Assembly: GCA_021463345.1 (NCBI GenBank)
Contig: JAJTYM010000003.1
Span: forward strand, 1-64,000
Reading direction: 5' to 3'
Origin: Pseudobdellovibrionaceae bacterium
Lineage (GTDB): Bacteria > Bdellovibrionota > Bdellovibrionia > Bdellovibrionales > JAMPXM01
DNA length: 64,000 bases
Part shown: piece after piece, positions 33,983 to 43,420 of the stretch
How positions within the stretch are numbered: the first letter of the stretch is position 1
Layout of the letters: each line of letters starts with the position of its first letter
Notes under the pieces: generated by a model
The model's database searches: none
The model's input: only the letters and a program-made list of their open reading frames with translations
Told to the model about the DNA's origin: nothing
Position numbers and translations under genes: made by a program

Positions 33983-35848
33983 TCATAGCTCCGCTAAAGG
34001 CGCTTGCGGCCGCGAGGACCGCAAGGTTTTGGGTAGAAAAACTTCTAGAGACCGTGCCGTAACCGGCTCAAAATATTCGTCCTTGATCTCATTTGCGGTC
34101 GTCGAAAGCGTTTCGTCCACTATCGAGTCCGATAAGCCTTTCAGCAACCCTTCCACCAAATCGTTTTGTGAATACGCAAACCCGTCATAGCGGTTTTGCG
34201 TCCAAATGCAGTCGAAATCAAAATCGGTCGCCAGCGAGAGGCGAACGAGCGGCACCCCCGCGGCCAAAGCCTCAAGGCATGACACGGACCCACCGACCAT
34301 CGCGACGACGGAAACCCTCCGTATCCACTCCTGAACGGTGCCTCCGACGATTTCAAATGGTTCGCACTCCAGACTCTCGACGAATGAACGCAGTTCCTTT
34401 ATGTCTAAAAGCGGGTGCGGCTTCAGCAGAAGGCGGACGCCAGGACGCGATTTACGGACCAACTTCAGCGCTCTAGACAGCTTTACCAGGAGTTCGCGCG
34501 TATGGCTTTCATTGAAAGTCAGAACAGCGAAAACAGTCTCGGGGCCGTGCGGAAGCGGCCCACGAAGCGTACAGGCGTTGACTTCCGGATATCTGAGATT
34601 CGCTCCCAACTCGATCTTCGAACGCGGGAATCCCAGCTCCCCCAGGACATCCAGATAAACGCGACCGCTGCAGACGATTCGATCCGGGAGCGGGTGCGAA
34701 GCCAACTCGGCTGAAAGGACCTTCATCGCGATCTGTTCGCGATAGCAAACGGAATGCTGAAACCCGATCACCTCGGCCTCAGGGAAGTACTGACGAGCGG
34801 CGAGAAGAAATGGTTTCTCCGCGGCGTTGTTCTCCCAAGGGTAATAGAAGGCTTCAACGGGAATGTTCCTTCGACTCAGCGTTTTCAAAGCTGGATAGCA
34901 GAGATTCAAACTCAAGAGCTCGGGCGAAGCGTGCGACCGAAGATGGCCTTCGCGAAACACGGCGGAGACGTCCAAACCGCCAAAACTCGCGTTCTCGAAT
35001 TTCAATCCGGAAAGACGTAAAGCCCTGGCCACCGATCGAAAGCATTCGCCGAAACCGACCTGAAGCTCAGGGACGAGCACATTTTCGCCGGCCTGATCCA
35101 GCCGCCAACTGGCTTCGATCTCGGAAGTATCGAGATTGAAAAACATCGGAAGCAAAACCGTTCGAAATCCTTTGGACCGAAGGTATCCGAGAAGATCGCC
35201 GAAGTTCCGATCTTTGTATCTGTAAGGTCTCGGCCCCGATTCCGCGGTAAGACAACCTTTGGTGACCCAGCTCCGAATCACCACCGTGGGAGCCAGGGAG
35301 GGCCCTATGCATTTCAGCCCCCGCCGCCTCGCCAGGATCTTCCGTTTCACGATTTTCGCCAAGAATGCCCCGCACCTGTAGAGGACGCGGGCTTTCAACT
35401 CGATCCGGTACAGCCACCTTCTCAAGCGCCACCGCGGCGGAGCGACCACGCCAGCCGCCTGAAACAACGCGACGGCAAGCGCCGGGGAGGAAACCAAGAA
35501 GGTCGTCGTCGTGCCGGGCCTATCACTTAGAAAATCTTCGCTGAACTTCAGATAAACAACATTTTTAGTGATAGGTTCACTTGCCACATTCCGAGACGCG
35601 GAGCTGGTGAACCACACGTCTGGCGCGGGCGCCTCCGCGAAAGCGGCCACGAAAGTTTCGATCAGCGCGTTCTCATGTTGCCGAATGATTTGGTGAAACG
35701 CCTCATCGGGCGTTCGGCACCGAATACGTCTTGAGCTCTCGATTTTCTGCATAGCCACGACGTCGTCATGAAGATAAACGTAGTGGTCCGATGGAGGCCA
35801 AGGACGCTTCCCGCGCAGTGCTTCAGATACTGAAATGACCCGCAACAC
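33983..35848 (-). CDS. Large putative surface-carbohydrate biosynthesis transferase (GT-B-like)
   Basis: A 621-residue soluble-looking protein I cannot assign to a precise family. The C-terminal half has GT-B-like features: VRLLLKPHPLLD, a strand leading to MVGGSVSCLEALAAGVPLVRL, and an acidic tail. These resemble capsule-type and Leptospira-type surface-carbohydrate proteins. The N-terminal half is probably an acceptor-binding domain with no recognisable motif. TTG at 35848 is the only start consistent with the upstream gap. It stands between a pseudogenised acyltransferase and the hexapeptide acyltransferase. Transfer of one sugar, or of an acidic glycosyl unit, is inference. Confidence 0.5.
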   Translation of the reverse strand: MLRVISVSEALRGKRPWPPSDHYVYLHDDVVAMQKIESSRRIRCRTPDEAFHQIIRQHENALIETFVAAFAEAPAPDVWFTSSASRNVASEPITKNVVYLKFSEDFLSDRPGTTTTFLVSSPALAVALFQAAGVVAPPRWRLRRWLYRIELKARVLYRCGAFLAKIVKRKILARRRGLKCIGPSLAPTVVIRSWVTKGCLTAESGPRPYRYKDRNFGDLLGYLRSKGFRTVLLPMFFNLDTSEIEASWRLDQAGENVLVPELQVGFGECFRSVARALRLSGLKFENASFGGLDVSAVFREGHLRSHASPELLSLNLCYPALKTLSRRNIPVEAFYYPWENNAAEKPFLLAARQYFPEAEVIGFQHSVCYREQIAMKVLSAELASHPLPDRIVCSGRVYLDVLGELGFPRSKIELGANLRYPEVNACTLRGPLPHGPETVFAVLTFNESHTRELLVKLSRALKLVRKSRPGVRLLLKPHPLLDIKELRSFVESLECEPFEIVGGTVQEWIRRVSVVAMVGGSVSCLEALAAGVPLVRLSLATDFDFDCIWTQNRYDGFAYSQNDLVEGLLKGLSDSIVDETLSTTANEIKDEYFEPVTARSLEVFLPKTLRSSRPQAPLAEL

Positions 35849-35984
35849 TTTTAAATCCGCTCGATACTTGACATGCAGCTGCTGAATTCGCGTCAGAGTA
35901 CTTGCGGACGCCGCATTTGAAAAGCTTCAGCCCCTTGGTCCGCAGTTTCGCCAGAAAAATACGCGCAGCGTCATTTCCTTTTCC

Positions 35985-37050
35985 CTAGTGCTGACGCCGA
36001 AATCCCGCTTTCCAAGCCATGAGTGGGCGCTCAACCATGTAGTACGAAACCAACCAAAAGCACGGAACATCCGAACAGCAGAAAAAAGTTGTCTTGGAAA
36101 TGTCGCGACTTCAATAAGAGTCCGTGCCAAGCGTAGATCCCATAAAACAAGACTCCCGAAAACGCGATCATCCTCATCACCGATCCCGCGCGAACCGTCA
36201 TCGCTTCAACGCGAATATGGGCGATAAGTAGAATGAACGAGAAAAGATCGACGAGTAAAACTCCTCGCCAGCCAAGAAACCGCCCGAAATCCAAAAAATA
36301 GAGGCGATTGGCGAGGAGCAACAGCCCCACAGCCGTCGCGATCAGAAGGCCGACGATCCAACCTTTCGACGTCCAGGGCGCCTTGCGGATTTCACCGGCG
36401 AGCGTCGCGACAAGGATTCCGGCCTGGAAATGCGCCAAGTTGCCGAGCAGGTTACACGAATCGATCCCATGGGCGGGGAAATACTTTCGCTCGACCTCCA
36501 CCCAAGCCAAACAAGCGGTATACATCGCCGCGGCCTTCAGGATCCTGTGATTTGCCCCAAGCATCCAAACGATAAACGGAGCCACCAGATAGAACTGCAG
36601 CTCGATGCCCAACGTCCAAAAGACTCCATTGAGCGCGTACTCGTAATTCCATTGAAGCATAAAAAACTGGTGAAAAACGAACGCGACGTCAATCGCGACG
36701 TCTTCATCCGCGACCCACGCGCACGCCAGGCCGCCCAGGGAAACCACTAAAAAGATCGGATAAATGCGGAGAAAACGATTCTAAATATAATTCTTGAGCG
36801 ACACAAATTCGAAACCGTAACGGCCATACAGCAACCCGTAGCCGATGAGATAGCCGGAGAGAGCGAAAAAGATCCAAACGGTGGTGCGACCCGACGTCGT
36901 GAATGAATAGACTTCGGGCGACTGCGCGCGATATCCCCAAACGTGCCACCATACCACCGCGAGAGACGCCAATCCTCTCAAGGCCAAAGCCACGTCAATG
37001 TGCGGCGGAATGGCGACTCGAAAGAACTCGAATGACCGCCCCGTCCTCAT
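35985..37050 (-). pseudogene. Acyltransferase-3 (OafA/YrhL-like) pseudogene with amber stop and frameshift
   Basis: The region encodes nearly all of an acyltransferase-3 family membrane protein, including ALRGLASLAVVWWH, FFALSGYLIG, FLRIYP and a C-terminal SYYMVERP block. The frame is broken twice. An in-frame TAG at 36781-36783 interrupts the SLKNYI / NRFLRIYP junction in the same frame. A one-base shift near 36050-36056 then moves the last VSYYMVERPLMAWK block to another frame, ending at TAG 35985-35987. With one base removed and the stop read through, it would be a typical protein of about 350 residues that O-acetylates a sugar. ATG at 37050 overlaps the wzx stop. Confidence 0.75.
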
Positions 37051-38555
37051 CACCGCGCCACCGCATTATTCGAACGCCCAAGCCATCTTTCGATCTTATC
37101 TCGCAAGACAGACGGGATCAGCCTGGCTGCCAAGCCGAGGTATAAAAAGGCGGCTACGAATCCAATTTTCGTCCCGAGCCGCAACCAATAATTGAACTCG
37201 CCGTTCAACAAGACGATTTGGGCGGCGAGAGCCGCCAACAACAGGCCGTAGATGGACGCAAGCTTGGCTTGCTCCCAACGAATCGGAAACGCCGCTTGGG
37301 CTTGATAAAATGTTACGACCGTGAACACGACCCCGGAGATCAGGGTCGCCAAGGCGGCACCGAGCGCGCCGAACCAGCCAATAAACGGCACATACAGCGC
37401 AAAGCTAACCGCCAAACTGACGATCGGGAGCACTGAGCTCCGCCATGTCTTCCCAGCGAAGATCAGTTGGCGACCGTTCACTTTTCCGAAAAACATCAAC
37501 GCATAGTGAAAAGAAAGTACGGGCGCGATCTGCGCACCGAAAAAAAAGCGTTCGGTCGTCAAAAGTAGAAAGGCCTCTTCGGCGAACAATCCCACCGTCA
37601 TTGCGATCGCCGCCGACACATACGCGTATGGAGTCAGGAACGTCCCGATCTGTCGCGCGACCGCCTGTTCTCGCTCGGCATCCGCTGGTTCCCGGCCGCC
37701 ACGAGCCGCGAACATCATCCGATACGTGGCCGGGACGAAGACGTAGTCGAGCGAGTTCATGAACAAAAACGTCACCTGCCCGACCCGCTGACCAAGGCTG
37801 AAAACGCCGACCTGCCCCAACGCGCCGAGGATCCCAAGCATGTACTTGTCCAGTTGATTCGAAACCACCCCAAGAAACGCCCGCAACGTCAATGGCGCTC
37901 CGAGCTTGAGAGTGTCGCGAAGTAGACCCGAATCCCAAGAGAACTTTTCTCGTGCTCCGACCACCGCGATTAAAACGAAGAACGCCGCGATCGTCGCGCT
38001 CGTCTGCGCAATCGCGACTCCCATGACCCCATGGTTCAGACCGACAACGAGTCCCATCGTCAATACGAACGACAAGACTCCTTCCACGCTCGCGATAACC
38101 GCAAATGTCTTAGCTCGTTCTTGGTTCCGCAGATAAGTGTATGCGATCTGGGCCGTCCCGCGAACGAGGGCGCCTGCGACCATCAAGACGATGAAATTCG
38201 GCGGGGCAACCGTCTGAAAAATCCATTTTTCCAGCAAAGGAATACCCACGAGCGAAAAACCAAGCGCCGCCACCGAGGCCAGTGAAGCGAACACCAGACA
38301 AGTCCAAACCAGAGCCGAAGTCCGAGCGGGACTCTCGCGATGCTTGAAGAAGTCGCGCTCGTACACCTGCACCAACCCCAGATTCGCCAACCCGAAGACG
38401 AACAGACCATAAGCCTGTGTCAATGCGATCAGTCCGAAGTCTTCCGGAGTCAATTGGCGCGTGAGAAACGGCAACGAAATGAGCGGCAGGCCGTTCGCGA
38501 CGAGCGTAGGTACCAAGTAGTGAATTGCCGCCTTCAAACGCCCGTCGCTGGTCAT
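37050..38555 (-). CDS. wzx: Wzx-type oligosaccharide flippase
   Basis: A 501-residue membrane protein with about 12-14 hydrophobic segments and the start MTSDGRLKAAIHYLVPTLVANGLPLISLPFL typical of polysaccharide-biosynthesis flippases (MOP/Wzx), then an LTPEDFGL loop. It would translocate the lipid-linked repeat unit across the inner membrane. ATG at 38555 is preferred over 38651 because 32 extra N-terminal residues are unconserved and hydrophilic. Its stop overlaps the acyltransferase pseudogene start. It opens the long minus-strand operon; the gene to the left is divergent. Confidence 0.8.
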   Translation of the reverse strand: MTSDGRLKAAIHYLVPTLVANGLPLISLPFLTRQLTPEDFGLIALTQAYGLFVFGLANLGLVQVYERDFFKHRESPARTSALVWTCLVFASLASVAALGFSLVGIPLLEKWIFQTVAPPNFIVLMVAGALVRGTAQIAYTYLRNQERAKTFAVIASVEGVLSFVLTMGLVVGLNHGVMGVAIAQTSATIAAFFVLIAVVGAREKFSWDSGLLRDTLKLGAPLTLRAFLGVVSNQLDKYMLGILGALGQVGVFSLGQRVGQVTFLFMNSLDYVFVPATYRMMFAARGGREPADAEREQAVARQIGTFLTPYAYVSAAIAMTVGLFAEEAFLLLTTERFFFGAQIAPVLSFHYALMFFGKVNGRQLIFAGKTWRSSVLPIVSLAVSFALYVPFIGWFGALGAALATLISGVVFTVVTFYQAQAAFPIRWEQAKLASIYGLLLAALAAQIVLLNGEFNYWLRLGTKIGFVAAFLYLGLAARLIPSVLRDKIERWLGRSNNAVAR

Positions 38556-38732
38556 TGTAGAATAGGCGTAGCACGCGATGTCATTTGAGTAAATTGGTAG
38601 TTCCGGTCCGCACGCATGGGGACAACGGCTTCGTACACTCAAAGCCGTCACTCAAAATTGGACAAGACACGAGGTTTAACGCTATTTTCGCTCATCTCGG
38701 AAATCGCTTTGCCGTAGGACACCAGTAGCCTG

Positions 38733-40098
38733 ATGCGGAAGAACGCCTGTAAACTTTCGACGTGGGGGTATGAGGCGATTTACCGCCTAGGGTACAATCC
38801 GGCCGGTTCCGAGCTGCCCTCTGCGGCGATCTGCCTTCCGATGTTGCTGATCGCCGCCGCTGTCATAAACAACCAAGGCTGGCCCGGGCCGGCAGCGAGA
38901 ATCGGCCAGGTTCTCAACGTGCTTTCTTGGGGCTTTGCGCTCCTGATCCTAGCGCCGTTCGCTCTCGGCCGCGCCTGGTTTCGCTTTCTGTCGTATCTGC
39001 TTTTAGCCGGACTCCTATTGCGCGACTTCACCTTTGGGCGTACCGCTTATCTGATCGCGCAAAATACCCTGGTCTTTTTCGCCGGATCATTGATTGTCCT
39101 TCGTGACTCCAGACTCTTGACCAGGCAGTTCTCGATTTTAGCCGGAGCTTCCGCCATTCTGATGTTTCTCCAGGTATTAGGCGTTGGAGAGTTCACGCAG
39201 GTGCTCGCCACTCATGGATCTCTAGGCAACGGGGTCAAGCTCGAAACCACCCCGCAACCGACGTTTCTCGTATCCGCCGAGAACCTGCAAGTATCATTCA
39301 TACAGGGACGTCCTTCCGGACCGCTCTACTCGAATCAGTTCGCTTCCTTAGTCGCAATTTTCGCCATGGGCGCCTTCCTCTGTTTCGGACTTGGAACACG
39401 AACGCGCAATTTCGCGAGCGCCCTCGCCATCTCGACCATGTCAGTACTGACGCTCGCGAAGATCGTGATCCTCTCCGCGACGGCTATGGTGGCGGCCACG
39501 CTTTTCTCTCACGATCCGGCGGTGAAATTTCGAGCGAAATGGATAGCTGGGCTCTCGGCCGTGGTATTCGCTCTGTATTCGGCTCTTTTCCCAGGCGTCG
39601 TACAAACATATCTGGGCCTGCTCTCTATTTCGCTCAGCTTTTATTCGCGAATCTTTGATTTCCTTTTTAATATCGGCGCCGATCCGTCCGATGACAGTCC
39701 TCTGTCCAAATATCTACGGCAACAGAGCACCGATGCCGTCGGCTACATTCATGCGAACAATATGGTTTTCGTACAAGCCCCCCCCCAAGATCAGCGGGCT
39801 ATCACAGATGCTGGTCAACCGGGAGCTGACCGCGATCATCCTGATTCTGGCCATCGGTACTCTTGTGCGTACGAGGTTTCGATCACGGCGGCCGATTCAA
39901 AACCCCGGCTGGATCCTGGGGCTTGGATTGCTCACGTTTCTCATCGCGGCTCCGTTTCTGAACAGTTCCGTTTATTGGTTTATGCTAGGCGTCGCTTGCG
40001 GACCGCTCGCGATCGATTTCTTAGGGATCCAAAGTGATTCGCCGCCAGCATCGATCGATGGACCTCATCCGCTAAATGAGACTCAGGATGCGGTATAA
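38733..40098 (+). pseudogene. Wzy-like polymerase gene frameshifted at a C9 tract (pseudogene or phase-off form)
   Basis: Translated from ATG 38733 the protein is a multi-spanning Wzy/ligase-like membrane protein up to about residue 350. After the C run at 39778-39786 (nine C) it continues in a nonsense frame. With one C fewer the frame rejoins KISGLSQMLVNRELT and a last pair of hydrophobic helices, ending at 40098 (about 454 residues). The intact form would therefore need eight C. Such a tract suits slipped-strand phase variation, but a sequencing error in a homopolymer or a fixed mutation are equally possible. The gene following on the same strand is a GT2 that overlaps its end. Confidence 0.65.
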
Positions 40099-41023
40099 AT
40101 CAAAAGATCTCGTGGCCGTCGTGCCGACAAAAGATAGGCCCGAGCGCATCGCTCAACTTCTGAAAAGCTTTTCAGATCAGTCCTGTGACATCGGCAGAGT
40201 GATCGCCGTTGACGGCGGCGACAGCATCGAAACCGTAATAGACGGCTTTCGTGATCGCCTGAACATCGACTACTTGCGGTGCCATCCGCCCGGCCAAATC
40301 CGCCAACGCAAACTTGGCCTAGCGCGCGTAGGCGAAGAGTTTCCGCTGGTTTTACTCATAGACGACGATATTTTTCTCGAACCCGACGCTATCGAGAAAA
40401 TGGTCGATTTTTGGAATCACGCGCCGGCAAATACGGGCGGTGTGGGCTTTAACCTAGTGAACGTCCCGCCCCACGAATATTCCCCGTTCCGGGCGACTCT
40501 AGGGATGAGCGGCGAACCAGGGCAGGTGCTCAAATCAGGATATAATATTTCGATCGCGAATCAGTCAGAAGACAGGGCCGTGTCTTGGCTGGCCGGCGGG
40601 TATACGGTTTATCGTCATGCGGTTCTCAAGGAGTTTCCGCAAGACGAACTCCGAACAACTTGGGCTGTCGGCGAAGACGTTCGCTTGAGCTACCCGATCG
40701 GCAAAAAGTATCCCCTGTTCGTTTGCGCCGCCGCGAGAGCGCACGACACCGGTCAAGCCGCGACACCGCCCTCCCCTGCGCGCGCGCGGTTTCAAGGGCG
40801 CAAGGAATGTCTCGCCTATCTCTATTTGGTCGAACGCAACTCCGAGCTATCCGAGTTCCGCTGCGTCTTAATGATCATGAGCTACGCGACGTCGCTGGCG
40901 GCGAAAGCCCTGCTCTCGAGATCTCGCTCGGTTCATCATGCGATAGGGCAGCTCATGTCGCTTTGGGACTTCGCAAAGGCCCGTTTCTTCGGGCGCTCGC
41001 TCAAATGCGCTCTTGAGGATTGA
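40088..41023 (+). CDS. Family 2 glycosyltransferase
   Basis: A protein of about 311 residues: AVVPTKDRPERIAQLLKS at the start, a DGG strand, LLIDDDIFLEPDAIEKM as the DxD region, and AVGEDVRL as the ED-x-x acid/base motif. It has the GT-A layout of O-antigen glycosyltransferases. ATG at 40088 or 40076 are both possible; the gene overlaps the end of the frameshifted Wzy gene, so translation of the two is probably linked. The acceptor and donor are unknown. It is convergent with the CapG-like gene. Confidence 0.75.
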   Translation: MRYKSKDLVAVVPTKDRPERIAQLLKSFSDQSCDIGRVIAVDGGDSIETVIDGFRDRLNIDYLRCHPPGQIRQRKLGLARVGEEFPLVLLIDDDIFLEPDAIEKMVDFWNHAPANTGGVGFNLVNVPPHEYSPFRATLGMSGEPGQVLKSGYNISIANQSEDRAVSWLAGGYTVYRHAVLKEFPQDELRTTWAVGEDVRLSYPIGKKYPLFVCAAARAHDTGQAATPPSPARARFQGRKECLAYLYLVERNSELSEFRCVLMIMSYATSLAAKALLSRSRSVHHAIGQLMSLWDFAKARFFGRSLKCALED

Positions 41024-41029
41024 TCAACA

Positions 41030-42193
41030 TCAAACGCCCTTGTGCCACACCGTACGGTTCACGTAGTCGGTGTAGCTCAGGATGATCCGCACGACTTTCA
41101 TCGACACGTTGTCGACGTCGTAATCCTCGACCTGGCCGGCGGGGCGCGGGTTGAGCTCGCGTTGCGCGAGGACCGTCGCCACCGCGTTGAGGATGCGGTT
41201 CGACTCCATATGCGCTTGCACGAGGACGCCCGCATCCATCCCCTCGGGCCGCTCATGGGCCGCGCGGATCATGACCGCGGGCAGGTTCAGGAGCGCCGAC
41301 TCTTCGGTGATCGTGCCGGAATCCGACAACACGCAAAGCGCGTTCATCTGCAGCTTCACGTAGTCGTTGAAGCCCAGCGCGTTCATGAACTCGACGCGCG
41401 AGTCGACCTGCTTTTCGCCGAGATCCGCGAGGCGCTTTTTCGTGCGCGGGTGGGTCGAAACGATCACGCGTTTATCGTAGGCCGCCGCCAACGCGTTGAG
41501 CGAAACGAGGAGGTTCCGGAGATTCTCCTTCACGTCCACGTTTTCCTCGCGATGCGCGCTGACGACAAAATAACCCTGGGGTTGGAGATTCAGGCGTTTG
41601 AGCGCGTCCGAAGCGTCGATCTTAGCGCGGTAGTACGCGAGCACTTCCTTCATGCACGAGCCGGTCTTGATGACCGTTTCCGGGCGCAAACCTTCGGCCA
41701 CCAGGTACCGCCGCGCGTGCTCGGTGAGCGGCATATTGATGTCGCTCAAATGGTCCACGATCTTGCGGTTGATTTCCTCGGGTACCCGTTGATCAAAGCA
41801 ACGGTTGCCCGCCTCCATGTGAAAAACCGGGATCTTGCGGCGCTTGGCCGCTATCACCGAGAGACAAGAGTTCGTATCGCCGTAGAGCAAAACCGCGTCG
41901 GGGTTTTCTTTGGCAAGCACCTTGTCGCTTTCGACGATCGAGGCTGCGATGGTCTCGACGGCCGCCTCGCGCGCACAGCCCAGGAAATGGTCGGGCTTAC
42001 GGATTTCGAGGTCCTTGAAGAAAACCTCGTTGAGCTCGTAGTCGAAGTTCTGACCGGTGTGAACGAGAACGTGCTCGGTGCGGCGGTCGAGCTCGGCGAT
42101 CACGCGCGCGAGCTTGATCAGTTCGGGCCGGGTCCCGACGATCGTCATCACCTTGAGCTTTTTCGGCTCCGTCGTTTCCGGCATCGGGCTCAC
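41030..42193 (-). CDS. UDP-N-acetylglucosamine 2-epimerase family (CapG/WbjD/FnlC-like)
   Basis: A 387-residue WecB-family epimerase. GTRPE near the start, LYGDTNS, HMEAGNRCFDQRVPEEINR and LSDSGTITEE are the recognised blocks; EAGNRCFDQRVPEE is the form seen in the CapG/WbjD group, which epimerises C2 of UDP-L-amino sugars rather than UDP-GlcNAc. GTG at 42193 overlaps the CapE-like stop by 4 bases (ATG at 42184 is an alternative). With CapE- and RmlD-like enzymes in the same operon, UDP-L-FucNAc or UDP-L-QuiNAc synthesis is likely. Confidence 0.8.
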   Translation of the reverse strand: MSPMPETTEPKKLKVMTIVGTRPELIKLARVIAELDRRTEHVLVHTGQNFDYELNEVFFKDLEIRKPDHFLGCAREAAVETIAASIVESDKVLAKENPDAVLLYGDTNSCLSVIAAKRRKIPVFHMEAGNRCFDQRVPEEINRKIVDHLSDINMPLTEHARRYLVAEGLRPETVIKTGSCMKEVLAYYRAKIDASDALKRLNLQPQGYFVVSAHREENVDVKENLRNLLVSLNALAAAYDKRVIVSTHPRTKKRLADLGEKQVDSRVEFMNALGFNDYVKLQMNALCVLSDSGTITEESALLNLPAVMIRAAHERPEGMDAGVLVQAHMESNRILNAVATVLAQRELNPRPAGQVEDYDVDNVSMKVVRIILSYTDYVNRTVWHKGV

Positions 42194-43260
42194 CGCAGAA
42201 GCTCTTCGCCGGCCGCTTGGGTCGGGACTTGCTCGAGCATCAACTTGTTGCGGCGGAGCAGCTCGATCGTGCCCGGCAGGTCGAGGACGTCATTGCCCGA
42301 CGAATACTCGCCCGAAAGCGCACTTTCGTCGTTGGCGGCGTCGCCCCAAAGCTCGGGGAGCATCGGCTGCAGCGCATAGTAGTCGCCGGCGCGGCGGCAG
42401 CGCTGGACCTCGTCTTCGGAAGCCATGATCTCGTGGAGCTTTTCGCCAGGACGGTTACCGGTGATCGCGATCTCGATCTTGCGATCGCCGATGAGCGCTT
42501 TAGCCAGGTTCATGATATTCGCCGAGGGCGCGATCGGGACGAAAACTTCGCCGGCTTTGGCGTATTTCAGCGCCGCGAACACCGTGTCGACCGCCTGGTT
42601 CAGGCTCAGCAGGAACCGGGTCATGTCGGGATTCGTGATCGTGACCGGCCCGCCTTTGAGGATCTGATCATGGAACAACGGGATCACGCTGCCGCGCGAG
42701 GCGAGCACGTTGCCGTAGCGCACGCAGATGAAGCGCGTTTTCGGCGAATAAATATTGGCCGAGATGAAGATGCGTTCTTGGATCGCCTTGGTCATGCCCA
42801 TGACGTTGACGGGCTTGCATGCCTTGTCGGTGCTGATGCCGAGAACAGTTTCGATCGGATAATCGTGTTCGCGGAGGGCGCGCGTGATGTTGCTGGCGCC
42901 TTCGCAGTTGGTGAGCACGGCTTGTTGCGGGAAGTATTCGCAGGTCGGAACTTGTTTGAGCGCCGCCGCGTTGATAACGATATCAATGTTTTTCAGGGCC
43001 GCACAAACGTCGCCGTAGTTACGGACGTCGCCGATGCGGAACTCGAGGGTGTTTTGCGAATTGCGGTAGATGACCTCGTCGGTCGCCGACGATTTGTGCA
43101 GGTATTCCATCCGCATGTAGTGTTGCTTCGCTTCGTCGCGCGACATCACCACGACTTTCTTCGGCGTTCCGAGTTCTCCCGAAAGCACGCGGCGGACGAA
43201 AGTCTTACCCATGGAACCCGTACCACCGGTCACCAAAATTCGCTTACCTTCAAGAATCAC
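42190..43260 (-). CDS. CapE/WbjB/FnlA-like UDP-GlcNAc 4,6-dehydratase/5-epimerase
   Basis: A 356-residue SDR. VTGGTGSMG at 10-18 binds NAD; AAALKQVPTCEYFPQQA and MGMTK (the Y-to-M variant of the catalytic motif) are the marks of the CapE/WbjB group, not of PseB, which has a tyrosine there. The C-terminal block EVQRCRRAGDYY also fits CapE. It converts UDP-GlcNAc to a UDP-4-keto-L-sugar. GTG at 43260 has an AAAGGAG ribosome site. It starts after a 160-base leader with no other gene, and is coupled to the CapG-like gene. Confidence 0.85.
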   Translation of the reverse strand: MILEGKRILVTGGTGSMGKTFVRRVLSGELGTPKKVVVMSRDEAKQHYMRMEYLHKSSATDEVIYRNSQNTLEFRIGDVRNYGDVCAALKNIDIVINAAALKQVPTCEYFPQQAVLTNCEGASNITRALREHDYPIETVLGISTDKACKPVNVMGMTKAIQERIFISANIYSPKTRFICVRYGNVLASRGSVIPLFHDQILKGGPVTITNPDMTRFLLSLNQAVDTVFAALKYAKAGEVFVPIAPSANIMNLAKALIGDRKIEIAITGNRPGEKLHEIMASEDEVQRCRRAGDYYALQPMLPELWGDAANDESALSGEYSSGNDVLDLPGTIELLRRNKLMLEQVPTQAAGEELLR

Positions 43261-43420
43261 GTCGGCTCCTTTGCCACGCGCAATCCGCCACAATCCCCGC
43301 TTTCAACGGGTCGAGCGGACGCCAAGCTTATCCAAACTTAACCCAATGCTCTTAACAGGAATCTCTCTGATTTCAAGCAAGTCGCAGGCTTAACCCGTTG
43401 CGCCACAGAGGGCCCTAAGC

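Noticed and set aside
38652-38732. Promoter between the divergent wzx and Wzy-like genes
   Set aside because: A TTGGAC hexamer at 38658 has no convincing -10 box at proper spacing.
41042-42379. A 445-codon plus-strand open frame opposite the CapG-like gene
   Set aside because: It mirrors codon structure of the conserved minus-strand epimerase and has no domain of its own.
43381-43420. Possible tRNA gene in the capE leader
   Set aside because: The 5' half looks tRNA-like, but I find no matching T arm or acceptor 3' strand, so it is reported only as a leader oddity.
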